From an uncultured Christensenellaceae bacterium (GTDB lineage: Bacteria; Bacillota; Clostridia; Christensenellales; UBA3700), in assembly GCA_944380295.1 (NCBI GenBank), contig CALWHE010000005.1, forward strand, positions 28,590-92,589: DNA of 64,000 nt. Reading direction: 5' to 3'. Below, one piece after another: positions 8,289-15,791 of this stretch (within the stretch, counting starts at the first letter, position 1; every line of letters begins with the position of its first letter). The notes below the pieces were generated by a model, which was not told the DNA's origin, searched no databases, and worked only from the letters and a program-made list of their open reading frames with translations. The position numbers were made by a program, and so were the translations under genes.

Positions 8289-10550
8289 ATGAAAAAGTTC
8301 AGATATCTGATATTTGCGTGTCTGATCGTCGTGCTTGCTCTCGCTTTGGTAGCTTGCAATAATGACGGAGGAACGACTGAACTGCCGGACAACGGCGGCG
8401 ACACGGGCGGCGACACCGACGGCGAAACGGGCGGCGACACCGACGGCGAAACGGGCGGCGACACCGACGGCGAAACGGGTGGCGACACCGACGGAGAAAC
8501 GGGCGGTGAGACCGACGGCGATACTGACGGCGAAACGGGCGGCGAAACCGGCGGCGAAACCGGCGGCGACACCGACGGAGAAGAAAAGCCTGTTTACGAT
8601 GAAGGTGATATCGAATATTATCTCTCCAATCTGGAGCAGTACGACATTTATCCTGTACAGTTCAGAAAAACCGATCTGTCCGATTTCGCAGAATCTGTGA
8701 CATGGGGTTTTACCGTGGGAGAAAACTCGTTTACTCAGGAAAACGGAGAACAGCTCACTTGCTTCTGTGTCGAGGACGAGGCGGAAATTGAACAATTCGG
8801 AGGAATATATGAAGTGACGCGAGTCGAGGGCAACGTGTTTGTTTCAGGAACGCCCTGGATCGTAGACATAGTTTGCACGGGAGAGAGCGACCGTCAGCCG
8901 GGCGATTTTCTCGGTACGGAAGGGAAAGCCCAATACGACGCTTTGAACGAGGACGGCTTTGTGCTGGATCTGGATTCATACACTGCGGCAGACGGCATGG
9001 ATAATTATGTGATATACGCATCTTCCCATATTTACGGCGAAGGTCGCGTTTATCTGATGGATGAAGGCGAAAATCCCGATGACATCATACAGTCTTTGAT
9101 TGACAAAACGTCACACTATTTTTATGTGGTCAGGTCGGGAAACGTGTTGCATTACAGTTCTGTCATGAACGCGGTCGATTATCTGAAGCACGTATGCGGC
9201 GAAGATGCGGATATCGAGTATTACGAGAGTCCGACCTACACGGCGAAAAATACGCTCGTCGCTCTCGCCGATTATGAGGATGCCGTTAGGGCAAACTTCG
9301 ATTACGTAGCGGTAAGTGCAGGTTCGACGTATTACGAGGAGGCTCTCAACGTATACTACACGGAAAGGATAATGGCGAGAAAAACGGGCAGCACAGAGTA
9401 TTTGACGATAGTAAAATTGACCAACGGGTCTACCGTTGACTGGATAATAAACGAACTGGATCTCGAGATTGCGGATATGGGCAACGACGTTGTCATAGTC
9501 GGCACGCCTTGGGCGGTTTCTGTCGCACGGGGAGAGAAAGACGATTCACTCTTGGGGCAATACGCCGTTACACTCGGCGTAGACGGTATTCTGTCCGCGC
9601 TCGAAAACGATATCAGCGGCGTTTACATTTATTTCGGTTTATTGTTGGCTACGGCATATATCGAGACCGACAGCTCGTTCAATATAGTGATAAATTCCGA
9701 CGAAAACGCCGAAGTCAACATCCTGGACCGATATTATGTAAAGAGGAATGGTATAATGATATTCGACAACACGCCCGAAACGCTTGAGAAGATACTGAAG
9801 ACGGGCGAAAGCATCGTAGACGTTTACGACGTGTATGCGGCAGGCTGGGACGCCCTCGCTTCCGACTCGAAGATGTCGGGCTACGTAAGCGCACTTGAAA
9901 ACGCGGGTATAGATTACGTGGTGAACGAAGCCGACATATCGTCGGACACGACAGCTCTCGGGGTAAATTATTCCGAATACGGCTTCAAAGGCGTATTTAA
10001 AGACCAAGAGTATCTGAAAATAGAATACTACAGCGATCCAAGCGTTGCCGCGACAGAGGCTTCGCAATACGACGGTTGGCTGACGTGCCGCGCTGACGGC
10101 AATTATCTGATCACAGGAACTCCGTGGATCGTCGATACAGTCACGGGCATAGTTCCCACTGCGGAAAAAGACAAGTTTTTAGACAACGTCGATGAGGATG
10201 TATTCAACGAGTTCATAGCCTTGACCGGGTCTGACGCACTGTGCGTTTTCAACAGACTTGACGCCGACGATTTCGGAGCCGAGAACGCATACTCGTTCTA
10301 CATAGGGGGCAACGACGAGATCTCGTTTAGATACGGCACAGGATCATCACAAGTTGCCGTGTTCGAGTTTGCAGACTCCGAGAGCGCGACGAACTTTATC
10401 GACAGTACCGAAGTAGTATCCGTTGTCTCTGATTTTGCCAACAGGATATATCTGTACGGCAACATGGTCATCATCGGCACGATATCATACGAAATTATGA
10501 CCCAAGTGTACGGATTGTATCCGGGTATGACGTGTTATCAGGAGCTGTAA
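8289..10550 (+). CDS. Large surface lipoprotein with Gly-Asp-Thr repeat stalk and repeated modules
   Basis: 753 residues. The N-terminus is a lipoprotein signal peptide (hydrophobic core, lipobox LVAC, Cys23), placing the mature protein on the outer face of the membrane. Next comes a low-complexity, strongly acidic stalk of TGGDTDGE-type repeats (about residues 35-98). The remainder seems to be built of about six modules of roughly 110 residues. Each ends in a strand resembling GN-x-V-x-x-GTPW; the clearest copies are near residues 184, 401 and 605, and degenerate ones near 280, 480 and 726. No enzymatic motif was recognised. The SD GGAGGAG (8279-8285) fixes the start. It has its own promoter and terminator and so is monocistronic. 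Function unknown; adhesin or binding protein is a guess from architecture. Confidence 0.85.
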   Translation: MKKFRYLIFACLIVVLALALVACNNDGGTTELPDNGGDTGGDTDGETGGDTDGETGGDTDGETGGDTDGETGGETDGDTDGETGGETGGETGGDTDGEEKPVYDEGDIEYYLSNLEQYDIYPVQFRKTDLSDFAESVTWGFTVGENSFTQENGEQLTCFCVEDEAEIEQFGGIYEVTRVEGNVFVSGTPWIVDIVCTGESDRQPGDFLGTEGKAQYDALNEDGFVLDLDSYTAADGMDNYVIYASSHIYGEGRVYLMDEGENPDDIIQSLIDKTSHYFYVVRSGNVLHYSSVMNAVDYLKHVCGEDADIEYYESPTYTAKNTLVALADYEDAVRANFDYVAVSAGSTYYEEALNVYYTERIMARKTGSTEYLTIVKLTNGSTVDWIINELDLEIADMGNDVVIVGTPWAVSVARGEKDDSLLGQYAVTLGVDGILSALENDISGVYIYFGLLLATAYIETDSSFNIVINSDENAEVNILDRYYVKRNGIMIFDNTPETLEKILKTGESIVDVYDVYAAGWDALASDSKMSGYVSALENAGIDYVVNEADISSDTTALGVNYSEYGFKGVFKDQEYLKIEYYSDPSVAATEASQYDGWLTCRADGNYLITGTPWIVDTVTGIVPTAEKDKFLDNVDEDVFNEFIALTGSDALCVFNRLDADDFGAENAYSFYIGGNDEISFRYGTGSSQVAVFEFADSESATNFIDSTEVVSVVSDFANRIYLYGNMVIIGTISYEIMTQVYGLYPGMTCYQEL
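8392..8583 (+). repeat. In-frame 24-bp tandem repeats coding the lipoprotein stalk
   Basis: The unit reads GGCGGCGACACCGACGGC plus GAAACG with minor variants, encoding GGDTDGET. Because the unit is a multiple of three, slippage would change stalk length without breaking the frame. Confidence 0.9.
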
Positions 10551-10572
10551 TAGCCGCTTTAGTATAAAAACC

Positions 10573-10606
10573 GCCCTCTCCGACAAACGTGCGGAGAGGG
10601 CAATTT
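10573..10606 (+). terminator. Intrinsic terminator of the lipoprotein gene
   Basis: Ten-base-pair stem GCCCTCTCCG (10573-10582) with CGGAGAGGGC (10592-10601), followed by AATTTTG. Confidence 0.75.
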
Positions 10607-10611
10607 TGTGC

Positions 10612-10640
10612 TTGACAAAACTTTTGCTTGATGCTAAACT
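10612..10640 (+). promoter_or_regulatory. Promoter of the preQ1-riboswitch operon
   Basis: TTGACA (10612-10617), 17-bp spacer, TAAACT (10635-10640); the start point would fall just before the riboswitch aptamer. Confidence 0.75.
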
Positions 10641-10655
10641 TTGTCTGTAAATAAC

Positions 10656-10727
10656 AAAGACAGTTCGTGACCATCCTGTCTATAAACAAAACTAGGGAAA
10701 AGGATGGGCGCATTATGCGCCTTTTTT
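10656..10727 (+). promoter_or_regulatory. PreQ1 class I riboswitch with terminator/antiterminator
   Basis: The aptamer has the class I layout. P1 GACAG (10659-10663) pairs with CTGTC (10676-10680). A loop contains CC, an A-rich tail follows (TATAAACAAAACTA), and a downstream GG can close the pseudoknot. The expression platform is visible: terminator GGCGCA (10707-10712) with TGCGCC (10716-10721) and a T6 tract. An alternative antiterminator pairs CCATCC (10671-10676) with GGATGG (10702-10707), which would break both P1 and the terminator. PreQ1 binding should therefore cause termination. The downstream gene is a queuosine-precursor transporter, which agrees. Confidence 0.85.
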
Positions 10728-10755
10728 GTTCGGTCGCGTTCTGAAAAGAGGATAT

Positions 10756-11514
10756 ATGCTTAAAAGAATAAAAAACTCGTTTGCGGAATTCAGACTTCTT
10801 CTCAACAGCGTGCCGACGGCAGTGACAGTCTTTTTCGTTATCAGCGTTTTCGCAATGAATCTTCTCGCCAACAAGAGCATAAATCTGCCCGTAGACTGGC
10901 TCGCGCTCGATTGCGGAATTATAGTTTCGTGGTTCGCTTTTCTCACTATGGATATCGTGACCAAGCATTTCGGACCAAAGGCGGCTACTCAGCTCTCTGT
11001 ATTCGCGATAGCGGTCAACCTCGTGTTCTGCCTGATAATGTTCCTCGGCAGTATCATTCCCGGCGCGTGGGGCGAGTCGTTCGTCGAGCAGGGAGGCGAG
11101 AGCATAAACGTCGCGCTCGACAACACTTTCGGCGGTACCTGGTACGTGCTTGCGGGAAGCACTCTCGCGTTTGTCGTCTCGGCGTTCGTCAACAACTTCG
11201 TCAATGCGGGCATCGGTCTCGCTTTCAGAAAAAATCCCGACGGCGCGGCGGCGTATTTCCTGCGTTCTTACGTATCGACCGCGATAGGGCAGTTTGCAGA
11301 CAATATGATATTCGCGCTCGTCGTCAGTCACGTGTTCTTCGGCTGGTCGCTTCTGCAGTGCGTCACTTGTTCGCTTACGGGCATGGTCGCGGAGCTGCTC
11401 TGCGAAGTGCTTTTCTCGGGCTTCGGTTACGGCATCTGCAAGAAATGGAAGAAAGAAGAAGTAGGTAAAAAATATTTCGAGTTTTCTGCAAAACTCAGGG
11501 AGGAAACGAGATGA
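10756..11514 (+). CDS. Queuosine precursor transporter (VUT/QPTR, YhhQ-like)
   Basis: 252 residues with about six membrane helices. Recognisable family stretches are MNLLANKSI near the start, the second-helix region LDCGIIVSW...TMDIVTKHFG, and the C-terminal GQFADNMIFALVV. The protein imports a 7-deazaguanine precursor (preQ0/preQ1 or queuine) for tRNA queuosine modification. The ATG at 10756 follows AAGAGGA; the earlier TTG at 10726 lies in the terminator T-run and was rejected. The preQ1 riboswitch directly upstream independently supports the substrate. The stop codon overlaps the next start (ATGA), implying translational coupling with the SDR gene. Confidence 0.9.
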   Translation: MLKRIKNSFAEFRLLLNSVPTAVTVFFVISVFAMNLLANKSINLPVDWLALDCGIIVSWFAFLTMDIVTKHFGPKAATQLSVFAIAVNLVFCLIMFLGSIIPGAWGESFVEQGGESINVALDNTFGGTWYVLAGSTLAFVVSAFVNNFVNAGIGLAFRKNPDGAAAYFLRSYVSTAIGQFADNMIFALVVSHVFFGWSLLQCVTCSLTGMVAELLCEVLFSGFGYGICKKWKKEEVGKKYFEFSAKLREETR

Positions 11515-12158
11515 AAGTTCTGATCACGGGTACGAGCGGCGGCATCGGCAAGGCTATCGCGGAAAAATTTATTTCACTCGGTCATGAGGTGATCGGGATC
11601 GACAAAGAGGCGTCTCAGCTGATAAATGACCGATATAAGCATTTCGTAGCCGATATAGCAAAGGGTGATCTGCCTAACGTCGACGGCGTCGAGATACTCG
11701 TCAACAACGCGGGCGTGCAGGACAGCGGCGAGGACATTGACGTCAATCTCAAAGGCACTATCCGCGTGACAGAAAAATACGCGTTTAACGACAGGATAAA
11801 AAGCGTGCTTTTCATAGCTTCGGCAAGCGCCCACACGGGTGCGGAATTTCCCGAGTACGCGGCAAGCAAGGGAGGTATCGTTGCGTATATGAAGAACATC
11901 GCGCTGAGAGTCGCAGAATACGGAGCGACTTCCAACAGTCTTTCGCCTGGCGGCGTCACCACGCATATAAACGACAGAGTGATGAACGACGAGGCGGCGT
12001 GGAACAAAATAATGTCGCTGACGTTGCTTCCAAAATGGGCAAGCGCGGAGGAGATCGCGGACTGGGCATACTTCGTGACTGCGGTCAACAAGTCCATGAC
12101 CGCGCAGGACGTGCTGATAGACAACGGCGAGGCGGCGAAAGCGGAATTTGTCTGGTAA
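11511..12158 (+). CDS. Short-chain dehydrogenase/reductase (SDR)
   Basis: 215 residues, a compact classical SDR. The Rossmann motif TGTSGGIG is at 6-13, NNAG near 65-68, and the catalytic Ser-Tyr-Lys set is in the ASASAH...EYAASKGG region (Tyr about 116, Lys about 120). The substrate cannot be read from the sequence; NAD(P)-dependent oxidoreduction is expected. It overlaps the queuosine-precursor transporter by 4 nt and shares its riboswitch, so its expression should follow preQ1 level. Canonical preQ0 reduction is done by QueF, a different fold, so any role in precursor metabolism would be new; a chance passenger is also possible. Confidence 0.85.
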   Translation: MKVLITGTSGGIGKAIAEKFISLGHEVIGIDKEASQLINDRYKHFVADIAKGDLPNVDGVEILVNNAGVQDSGEDIDVNLKGTIRVTEKYAFNDRIKSVLFIASASAHTGAEFPEYAASKGGIVAYMKNIALRVAEYGATSNSLSPGGVTTHINDRVMNDEAAWNKIMSLTLLPKWASAEEIADWAYFVTAVNKSMTAQDVLIDNGEAAKAEFVW

Positions 12159-12162
12159 ATTC

Positions 12163-12187
12163 AAAAGGGCGCAAGCCCTTTTTTCTT
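12163..12187 (+). terminator. Intrinsic terminator after the SDR gene
   Basis: AAAAGGGC (12163-12170) pairs with GCCCTTTT (12175-12182), continuing into a T-rich tail. Confidence 0.85.
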
Positions 12188-12250
12188 TGTGTAAAAATAA
12201 ACCACCGACTAAGTCGGTGCGTATCAAAAGGCTTTAGCTATGGACAAAAG

Positions 12251-12318
12251 AAAACCTCCTTTGTTACAATTTATGCAGGTTTGCCAACCGCATAAATTAA
12301 AGGAACAAAGGAGGTTTT
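12251..12318 (+). promoter_or_regulatory. SD-sequestering hairpin of the IS200 transposase
   Basis: AAAACCTCCTTTGTT (12251-12265) pairs perfectly with AACAAAGGAGGTTTT (12304-12318). Inner stems AATTTATGC/GCATAAATT (12268-12276/12290-12298) and GGTT/AACC extend it. The SD AAAGGAGG is wholly inside the stem, so translation of the transposase should be repressed, a known IS200 strategy. Confidence 0.8.
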
Positions 12319-12324
12319 CCGACA

Positions 12325-12699
12325 ATGGATAGTTTATCACATACGAAGTGGAATTGCAAATATCATTTGGTATTTGCGCCGAAGTACAGACGGCAGGCAA
12401 TATATGGAAAAGTAAAAGAAGATATAGGAAGGATGCTGAGAAAGCTGTGTGAATATAAAGAGGTAGAAATACTTGAAGCAGAAGCGTGTCCTGATCATAT
12501 ACATATGTTGGTAACGATACCGCCGAAATACAGTGTGGCACAGATAGTAGGATACCTGAAAGGGAAAAGTAGTCTTATGATATTTGAAAAATATGCCAAC
12601 ATGAAATACAAGTATGGAAACCGACACTTCTGGTGCAGAGGATATTACGTTGATACTGTAACACATTTTTATGGACACTATAACATTAGAAACTTTTAA
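12325..12699 (+). CDS. tnpA: IS200/IS605 Y1 transposase TnpA, C-terminus degenerate
   Basis: 124 residues; family members are about 140-155. The HUH motif HIH (58-60) and the RGYYVDTV block with the candidate catalytic tyrosine (107/108) are intact. After the tyrosine the expected VG-N...YIRNQ helix is replaced by unrelated residues and an early stop. The enzyme would make single-strand cuts for peel-and-paste transposition, but loss of the C-terminal helix probably inactivates it. Its SD is buried in a 15-bp stem. Confidence 0.85.
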   Translation: MDSLSHTKWNCKYHLVFAPKYRRQAIYGKVKEDIGRMLRKLCEYKEVEILEAEACPDHIHMLVTIPPKYSVAQIVGYLKGKSSLMIFEKYANMKYKYGNRHFWCRGYYVDTVTHFYGHYNIRNF

Positions 12700-12978
12700 T
12701 TTATCTTCGAATAAAAAATAAGATATTGATTAACTAAAACGAATAATATTTATATGTCGGGTCATCGATTTTAGCTATTTCATTACATGTTAATAGCAAG
12801 ATTGAGACTTATCATAATTATGTTAGTTGACAAATTTTACATTAAGTAGTATCATAAAAATATTCAGGCGGTAAATATAAATGATTATATTGAGTAAAAG
12901 TTTACATGATTATTTGAAAGCGGCTGCCATAAAAGATGGCAAACGAGTTTTATTATTCCCGCAGATAAGACATAGTCA

Positions 12979-13019
12979 ACGCACAAAAAAGCACCGATTT
13001 ACGGTGCTTTTTTGTGCGT
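12979..13019. terminator. Perfect 18-bp palindromic bidirectional terminator
   Basis: The arms 12979-12996 and 13002-13019 are perfect complements around ATTTA. The stem contains A6 on one side and T6 on the other, so it works in either direction, most obviously for the leftward LacI-type gene. The rest of 12700-13189 is AT-rich without a credible ORF; a small hairpin TGCCAT/ATGGCA lies at 12925-12941. Confidence 0.8.
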
Positions 13020-13189
13020 CAATAAAGCGTATTTACGAAGTCGAACGTTTCGTTTGATATTTATCGGATCAGAGAGCAATATGAAATACTATTTGCAAGA
13101 TATCGACACAGGGATTATATTAAGAATTTGATCTTTTCAAAGGGTAATCATTAAACCGGGACATAAAGATGTCGGCATAAACTGCGTTA

Positions 13190-14230
13190 TCAAATGTCTG
13201 ACGATTTAAGAGTCGACTCTCTTACAATGAGTTTTGCGGACACGGAAATGCGCCTTGTCGGCATTTCGGGGAAAGATATGCGCTGTATCAGAGTCTGTAC
13301 AGTCGCTTTACCGAGGAATTTTTTGTCTACGGCGTATGACGTCAGTTTCGGCACGAGCGAGTAGGCTTCGGGCACGTTGTCAAAGCCTACGACCATCGCG
13401 TCGTCGGGAACTGATACGGAAAGCATAGCCAGGGCGTTGCAAACGGTCCTTGCTACGAAATCGTTGCAACATACAAAACATTCGGGGCGGTATTTCAGCT
13501 TGAGTATCTCCGTTTTCAGATTCTCGGCGTTGCCGTAATCGAAAGAGTCGTCGTCTTTCAGAAGATCCTCGCCTCGGTGATGAGGAGTATTCGTCTTGAA
13601 AAGCCCCGCGAGCATGCCCGTATATCTGTCGTTAAAGCTCATGCAATGCTCTGTATCGCCGATAAACGAAAATTTGGATATGCCGTATTTTTTATTCAGT
13701 AGAATGACTATTTCCTGTGCAGAACCTACGTCGTCGGCGCAAACTACGTCGTAATTTACGAAAGAGCGTACCGGTTTGCAGGTAAAGTCGGTAAATACGA
13801 CGGGTTTTTTGAGATTGAGCAGTCTTTGTACAAAATCCGAGTCAAAGCATTCGACGGTGATTATCCCGTCGATATTCAGGCTTTTCACATAGGACGACAA
13901 CTCGTGAAAAGGTTTGGTGTCGTAGTTGAAAGTATATTGAAAAAGCTCGTGATTGTGCTCGTAGCAGAACTGTTCTATCCCGCCGATAAAAGGAATAAAA
14001 TATTTAATATTGTTGAGAGGCTTGCCGCTGACGAGCAGTATCCTGTATTTTTCCGACTCGGAAGAAGTGTCTTTCGCGTCGAGAGATTTATAATGCATTT
14101 CCGCGGCTTTTTTGAGCACGGCGGCGCGCGTTTTTTCGGGCACGTAACGTCCGTTGAGAGCTTTTGCGACGGTATTCCGCGAGAGATTGAGCGCCTCCGC
14201 GATGCTTTTTATTGTGACGGCTTTTCTCAT
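13190..14230 (-). CDS. LacI-family transcriptional regulator of the fructan locus
   Basis: 346 residues with the LacI architecture: an N-terminal helix-turn-helix and hinge (TIKSIAEALNLSRNTVAKALNG, first 27 residues) followed by a periplasmic-binding-protein-like effector domain. It is transcribed divergently from the fructan operon, with a 225-bp shared intergenic region holding palindromes, so it is the natural local regulator, probably released by a fructo-oligosaccharide or fructose derivative. The ATG at 14230 is preceded by a weak AAGGGA SD. It is shielded downstream by the 12979-13019 terminator. Confidence 0.9.
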   Translation of the reverse strand: MRKAVTIKSIAEALNLSRNTVAKALNGRYVPEKTRAAVLKKAAEMHYKSLDAKDTSSESEKYRILLVSGKPLNNIKYFIPFIGGIEQFCYEHNHELFQYTFNYDTKPFHELSSYVKSLNIDGIITVECFDSDFVQRLLNLKKPVVFTDFTCKPVRSFVNYDVVCADDVGSAQEIVILLNKKYGISKFSFIGDTEHCMSFNDRYTGMLAGLFKTNTPHHRGEDLLKDDDSFDYGNAENLKTEILKLKYRPECFVCCNDFVARTVCNALAMLSVSVPDDAMVVGFDNVPEAYSLVPKLTSYAVDKKFLGKATVQTLIQRISFPEMPTRRISVSAKLIVRESTLKSSDI

Positions 14231-14246
14231 GATTTCCCTTAGTGTA

Positions 14247-14276
14247 ATTTTATCATACCTGCGACAAACAAGTCAA
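14247..14276 (-). promoter_or_regulatory. Promoter of the LacI-type regulator
   Basis: On the minus strand TTGACT (14276-14271), an 18-bp spacer and TAAAAT (14252-14247) lie just before the ATG at 14230. Confidence 0.55.
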
Positions 14277-14312
14277 TATACATTCAAAAATTTTTAAAAT
14301 AATGCGTTGAAA

Positions 14313-14364
14313 TTTGTCGTTAATGCACAAAACTATCGTCAAAATATTTTTGCAAATGCAAAAA
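14313..14364. promoter_or_regulatory. Candidate LacI-type operators in the divergent region
   Basis: TTTTTGCA (14347-14354) and TGCAAAAA (14357-14364) form an 18-bp palindrome ending 14 bp before the operon's -35 box. An imperfect one, TTTGT...ACAAA, spans 14313-14331. Even-spaced palindromes next to a LacI-family gene are the expected operator type; neither has the common central CG. Confidence 0.5.
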
Positions 14365-14378
14365 AATCAGGATGGTCA

Positions 14379-14407
14379 TTGACAGTTTTCTTGTAAAGTG
14401 CTATTGT
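14379..14407 (+). promoter_or_regulatory. Main promoter of the fructan operon
   Basis: TTGACA (14379-14384), 17-bp spacer, TATTGT (14402-14407). Confidence 0.7.
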
Positions 14408-14455
14408 GAAAATATGAGAAGCACCGCAAGGGGAAGCGCGGTGTCCGGAGGGATT

Positions 14456-15742
14456 ATGAGAGTTTCTTTTTTCAAAAGGACGATTTTCGTTTTAATCGTC
14501 GTATTATCTGTAATTACGGCTTTCGCTCTTGCGGGATGCGAAGACAAAGACGGCTGTACTCACGTCTGGAACGACGGAGAGATCACGACCGCCGCGACGT
14601 GCACGCAGGACGGAGTCAAAACGTTTACCTGTACATTGTGCGGAGAGACGCGTACCGAAGTCGTCGGTAGCAGCGGCCACGTTTTCGACAGAGAAGTTGC
14701 CGATGCAAAATATCTCGTCAGCGAGGCTACCTGCATCGCAAAGGCTGTGTATTATAAATCATGCGCCTGCGGAGAAAAGGGCACGGAGACTTTCGAGTAC
14801 GGCGAATATGTTGCGCACACTCTCGTCAAAACGGAAAGAGTAGAAGCTACCTGCGCAAACGCAGGCACGGAAGCTTACTGGACGTGCTCGGCATGCGGCA
14901 AACTGTTCTCGGACGAGAACGGAACGACCGAGATAGGTGAGCCTGTCGCAATTCCCGCTACGGGTGATCACGTTTACGGAGCAGACCTGACGAAAGACGC
15001 GACGGGACATTGGTACGAATGCTCTGTCTGCGGAAATAAAAAAGATTTTGCCGAGCATACGCTCGTCGGCGGACATAACGCGGACATTCACTACGACGAA
15101 TGTTCCGTCTGCCACGCTAGATTCAACGAGAGTGCGCATGAATGGGACGGCGGCGTAGTCACGACCAAGCCCACGCTGACGTCTGAAGGCGAAAAGACCT
15201 ATACCTGCGCTTGCGGTGAGAGCAGAACTCAGGCTATTCCCGCTCAGGCGAGCTTTGCGGACGACTTCACTCTCGAGGAAGGACAGCCCGGTCCCTGGAG
15301 TTACGGCAGCGTAAACTACGTCTGGGGCGCACAGGAGGACTTTACTTTCACTCAGATTACCTCAAAGAATGACGGCGGCGACGGATGGGCGTCTGAAGGC
15401 GTAGAGATAAAAGGCGGCTGGATCAATGCTAGCAATATGATGGCTGTCGCTTATACCGTTGACAGAGACGTGACCGTCAAAGTAAATCTGACGTTTACGG
15501 GCGGAACCGCGGATACGAGACTGTCTCTCCGCACGGGCGTCAAGAACGCCGACGGCGTGATATACGGCAATCCCGCTTATTTCGACGGCGGAAAGCAGAG
15601 CAACGTCCTCAATTACGAAACGAGGCTCGAACTCAAGGCGGGAGATACGGTATACTTCATATTGGGTAACGAAAACGTTACAAATCCCGCTGCATACCCC
15701 AACGGAGAGCTCGATATCGTTCTGACGCAGGTGATCGGATAA
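14456..15742 (+). CDS. Lipoprotein with Cys-rich CxxC repeats and C-terminal binding domain
   Basis: 428 residues from the ATG at 14456, chosen for its SD GGAGGG. The signal peptide ends in lipobox ALAGC. Residues about 30-270 are a chain of short repeats rich in CxxC pairs, His and Trp (patterns like C-THVW, TC-xx-CG, WECSVCG), resembling zinc-ribbon-like surface repeats of Clostridia. The last 150 residues look like a beta-sandwich with YGSVNYVWG and VYFILGNEN. As first gene of the fructan operon it is probably a surface carbohydrate-binding protein; no catalytic motif was seen. A hairpin (CCGCCGCG 15756-15763 / CGCGGCGG 15774-15781) separates it from the next gene and may tune the ratio of transcripts. 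Confidence 0.8.
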   Translation: MRVSFFKRTIFVLIVVLSVITAFALAGCEDKDGCTHVWNDGEITTAATCTQDGVKTFTCTLCGETRTEVVGSSGHVFDREVADAKYLVSEATCIAKAVYYKSCACGEKGTETFEYGEYVAHTLVKTERVEATCANAGTEAYWTCSACGKLFSDENGTTEIGEPVAIPATGDHVYGADLTKDATGHWYECSVCGNKKDFAEHTLVGGHNADIHYDECSVCHARFNESAHEWDGGVVTTKPTLTSEGEKTYTCACGESRTQAIPAQASFADDFTLEEGQPGPWSYGSVNYVWGAQEDFTFTQITSKNDGGDGWASEGVEIKGGWINASNMMAVAYTVDRDVTVKVNLTFTGGTADTRLSLRTGVKNADGVIYGNPAYFDGGKQSNVLNYETRLELKAGDTVYFILGNENVTNPAAYPNGELDIVLTQVIG

Positions 15743-15791
15743 CGGTCGGAAATTTCCGCCGCGTGTGTAAATGCGCGGCGGGCAACTTGAA

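Larger units (their letters stand above)
12199..12720 (+). mobile_element. IS200/IS605-type element, degenerate right part
   Basis: The left end has the subterminal hairpin CACCGAC (12203-12209)/GTCGGTG (12213-12219). It is followed by the long 5' hairpin typical of IS200 and then a Y1 transposase gene. No right-end hairpin resembling the left one could be assigned and the transposase C-terminus is degenerate, so the right boundary is approximate and the element is probably inactive. Confidence 0.75.

Noticed and set aside
8392..8583. CRISPR array from the regular 24-bp repeats
   Set aside because: Repeats are directly adjacent without spacers and lie inside a coding frame; no cas genes.
8192..8795. 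Minus-strand ORFs over the 24-bp repeats, including a Pro-Ser-Val repeat protein
   Set aside because: They are mirror readings of the Gly-Asp-Thr repeat; the plus-strand gene has promoter, SD, signal peptide and terminator.
15771..15791. ATG 15771 as GH32 start
   Set aside because: Lies in the loop of a GC-rich hairpin with no SD; later in-frame ATGs give a better signal peptide.
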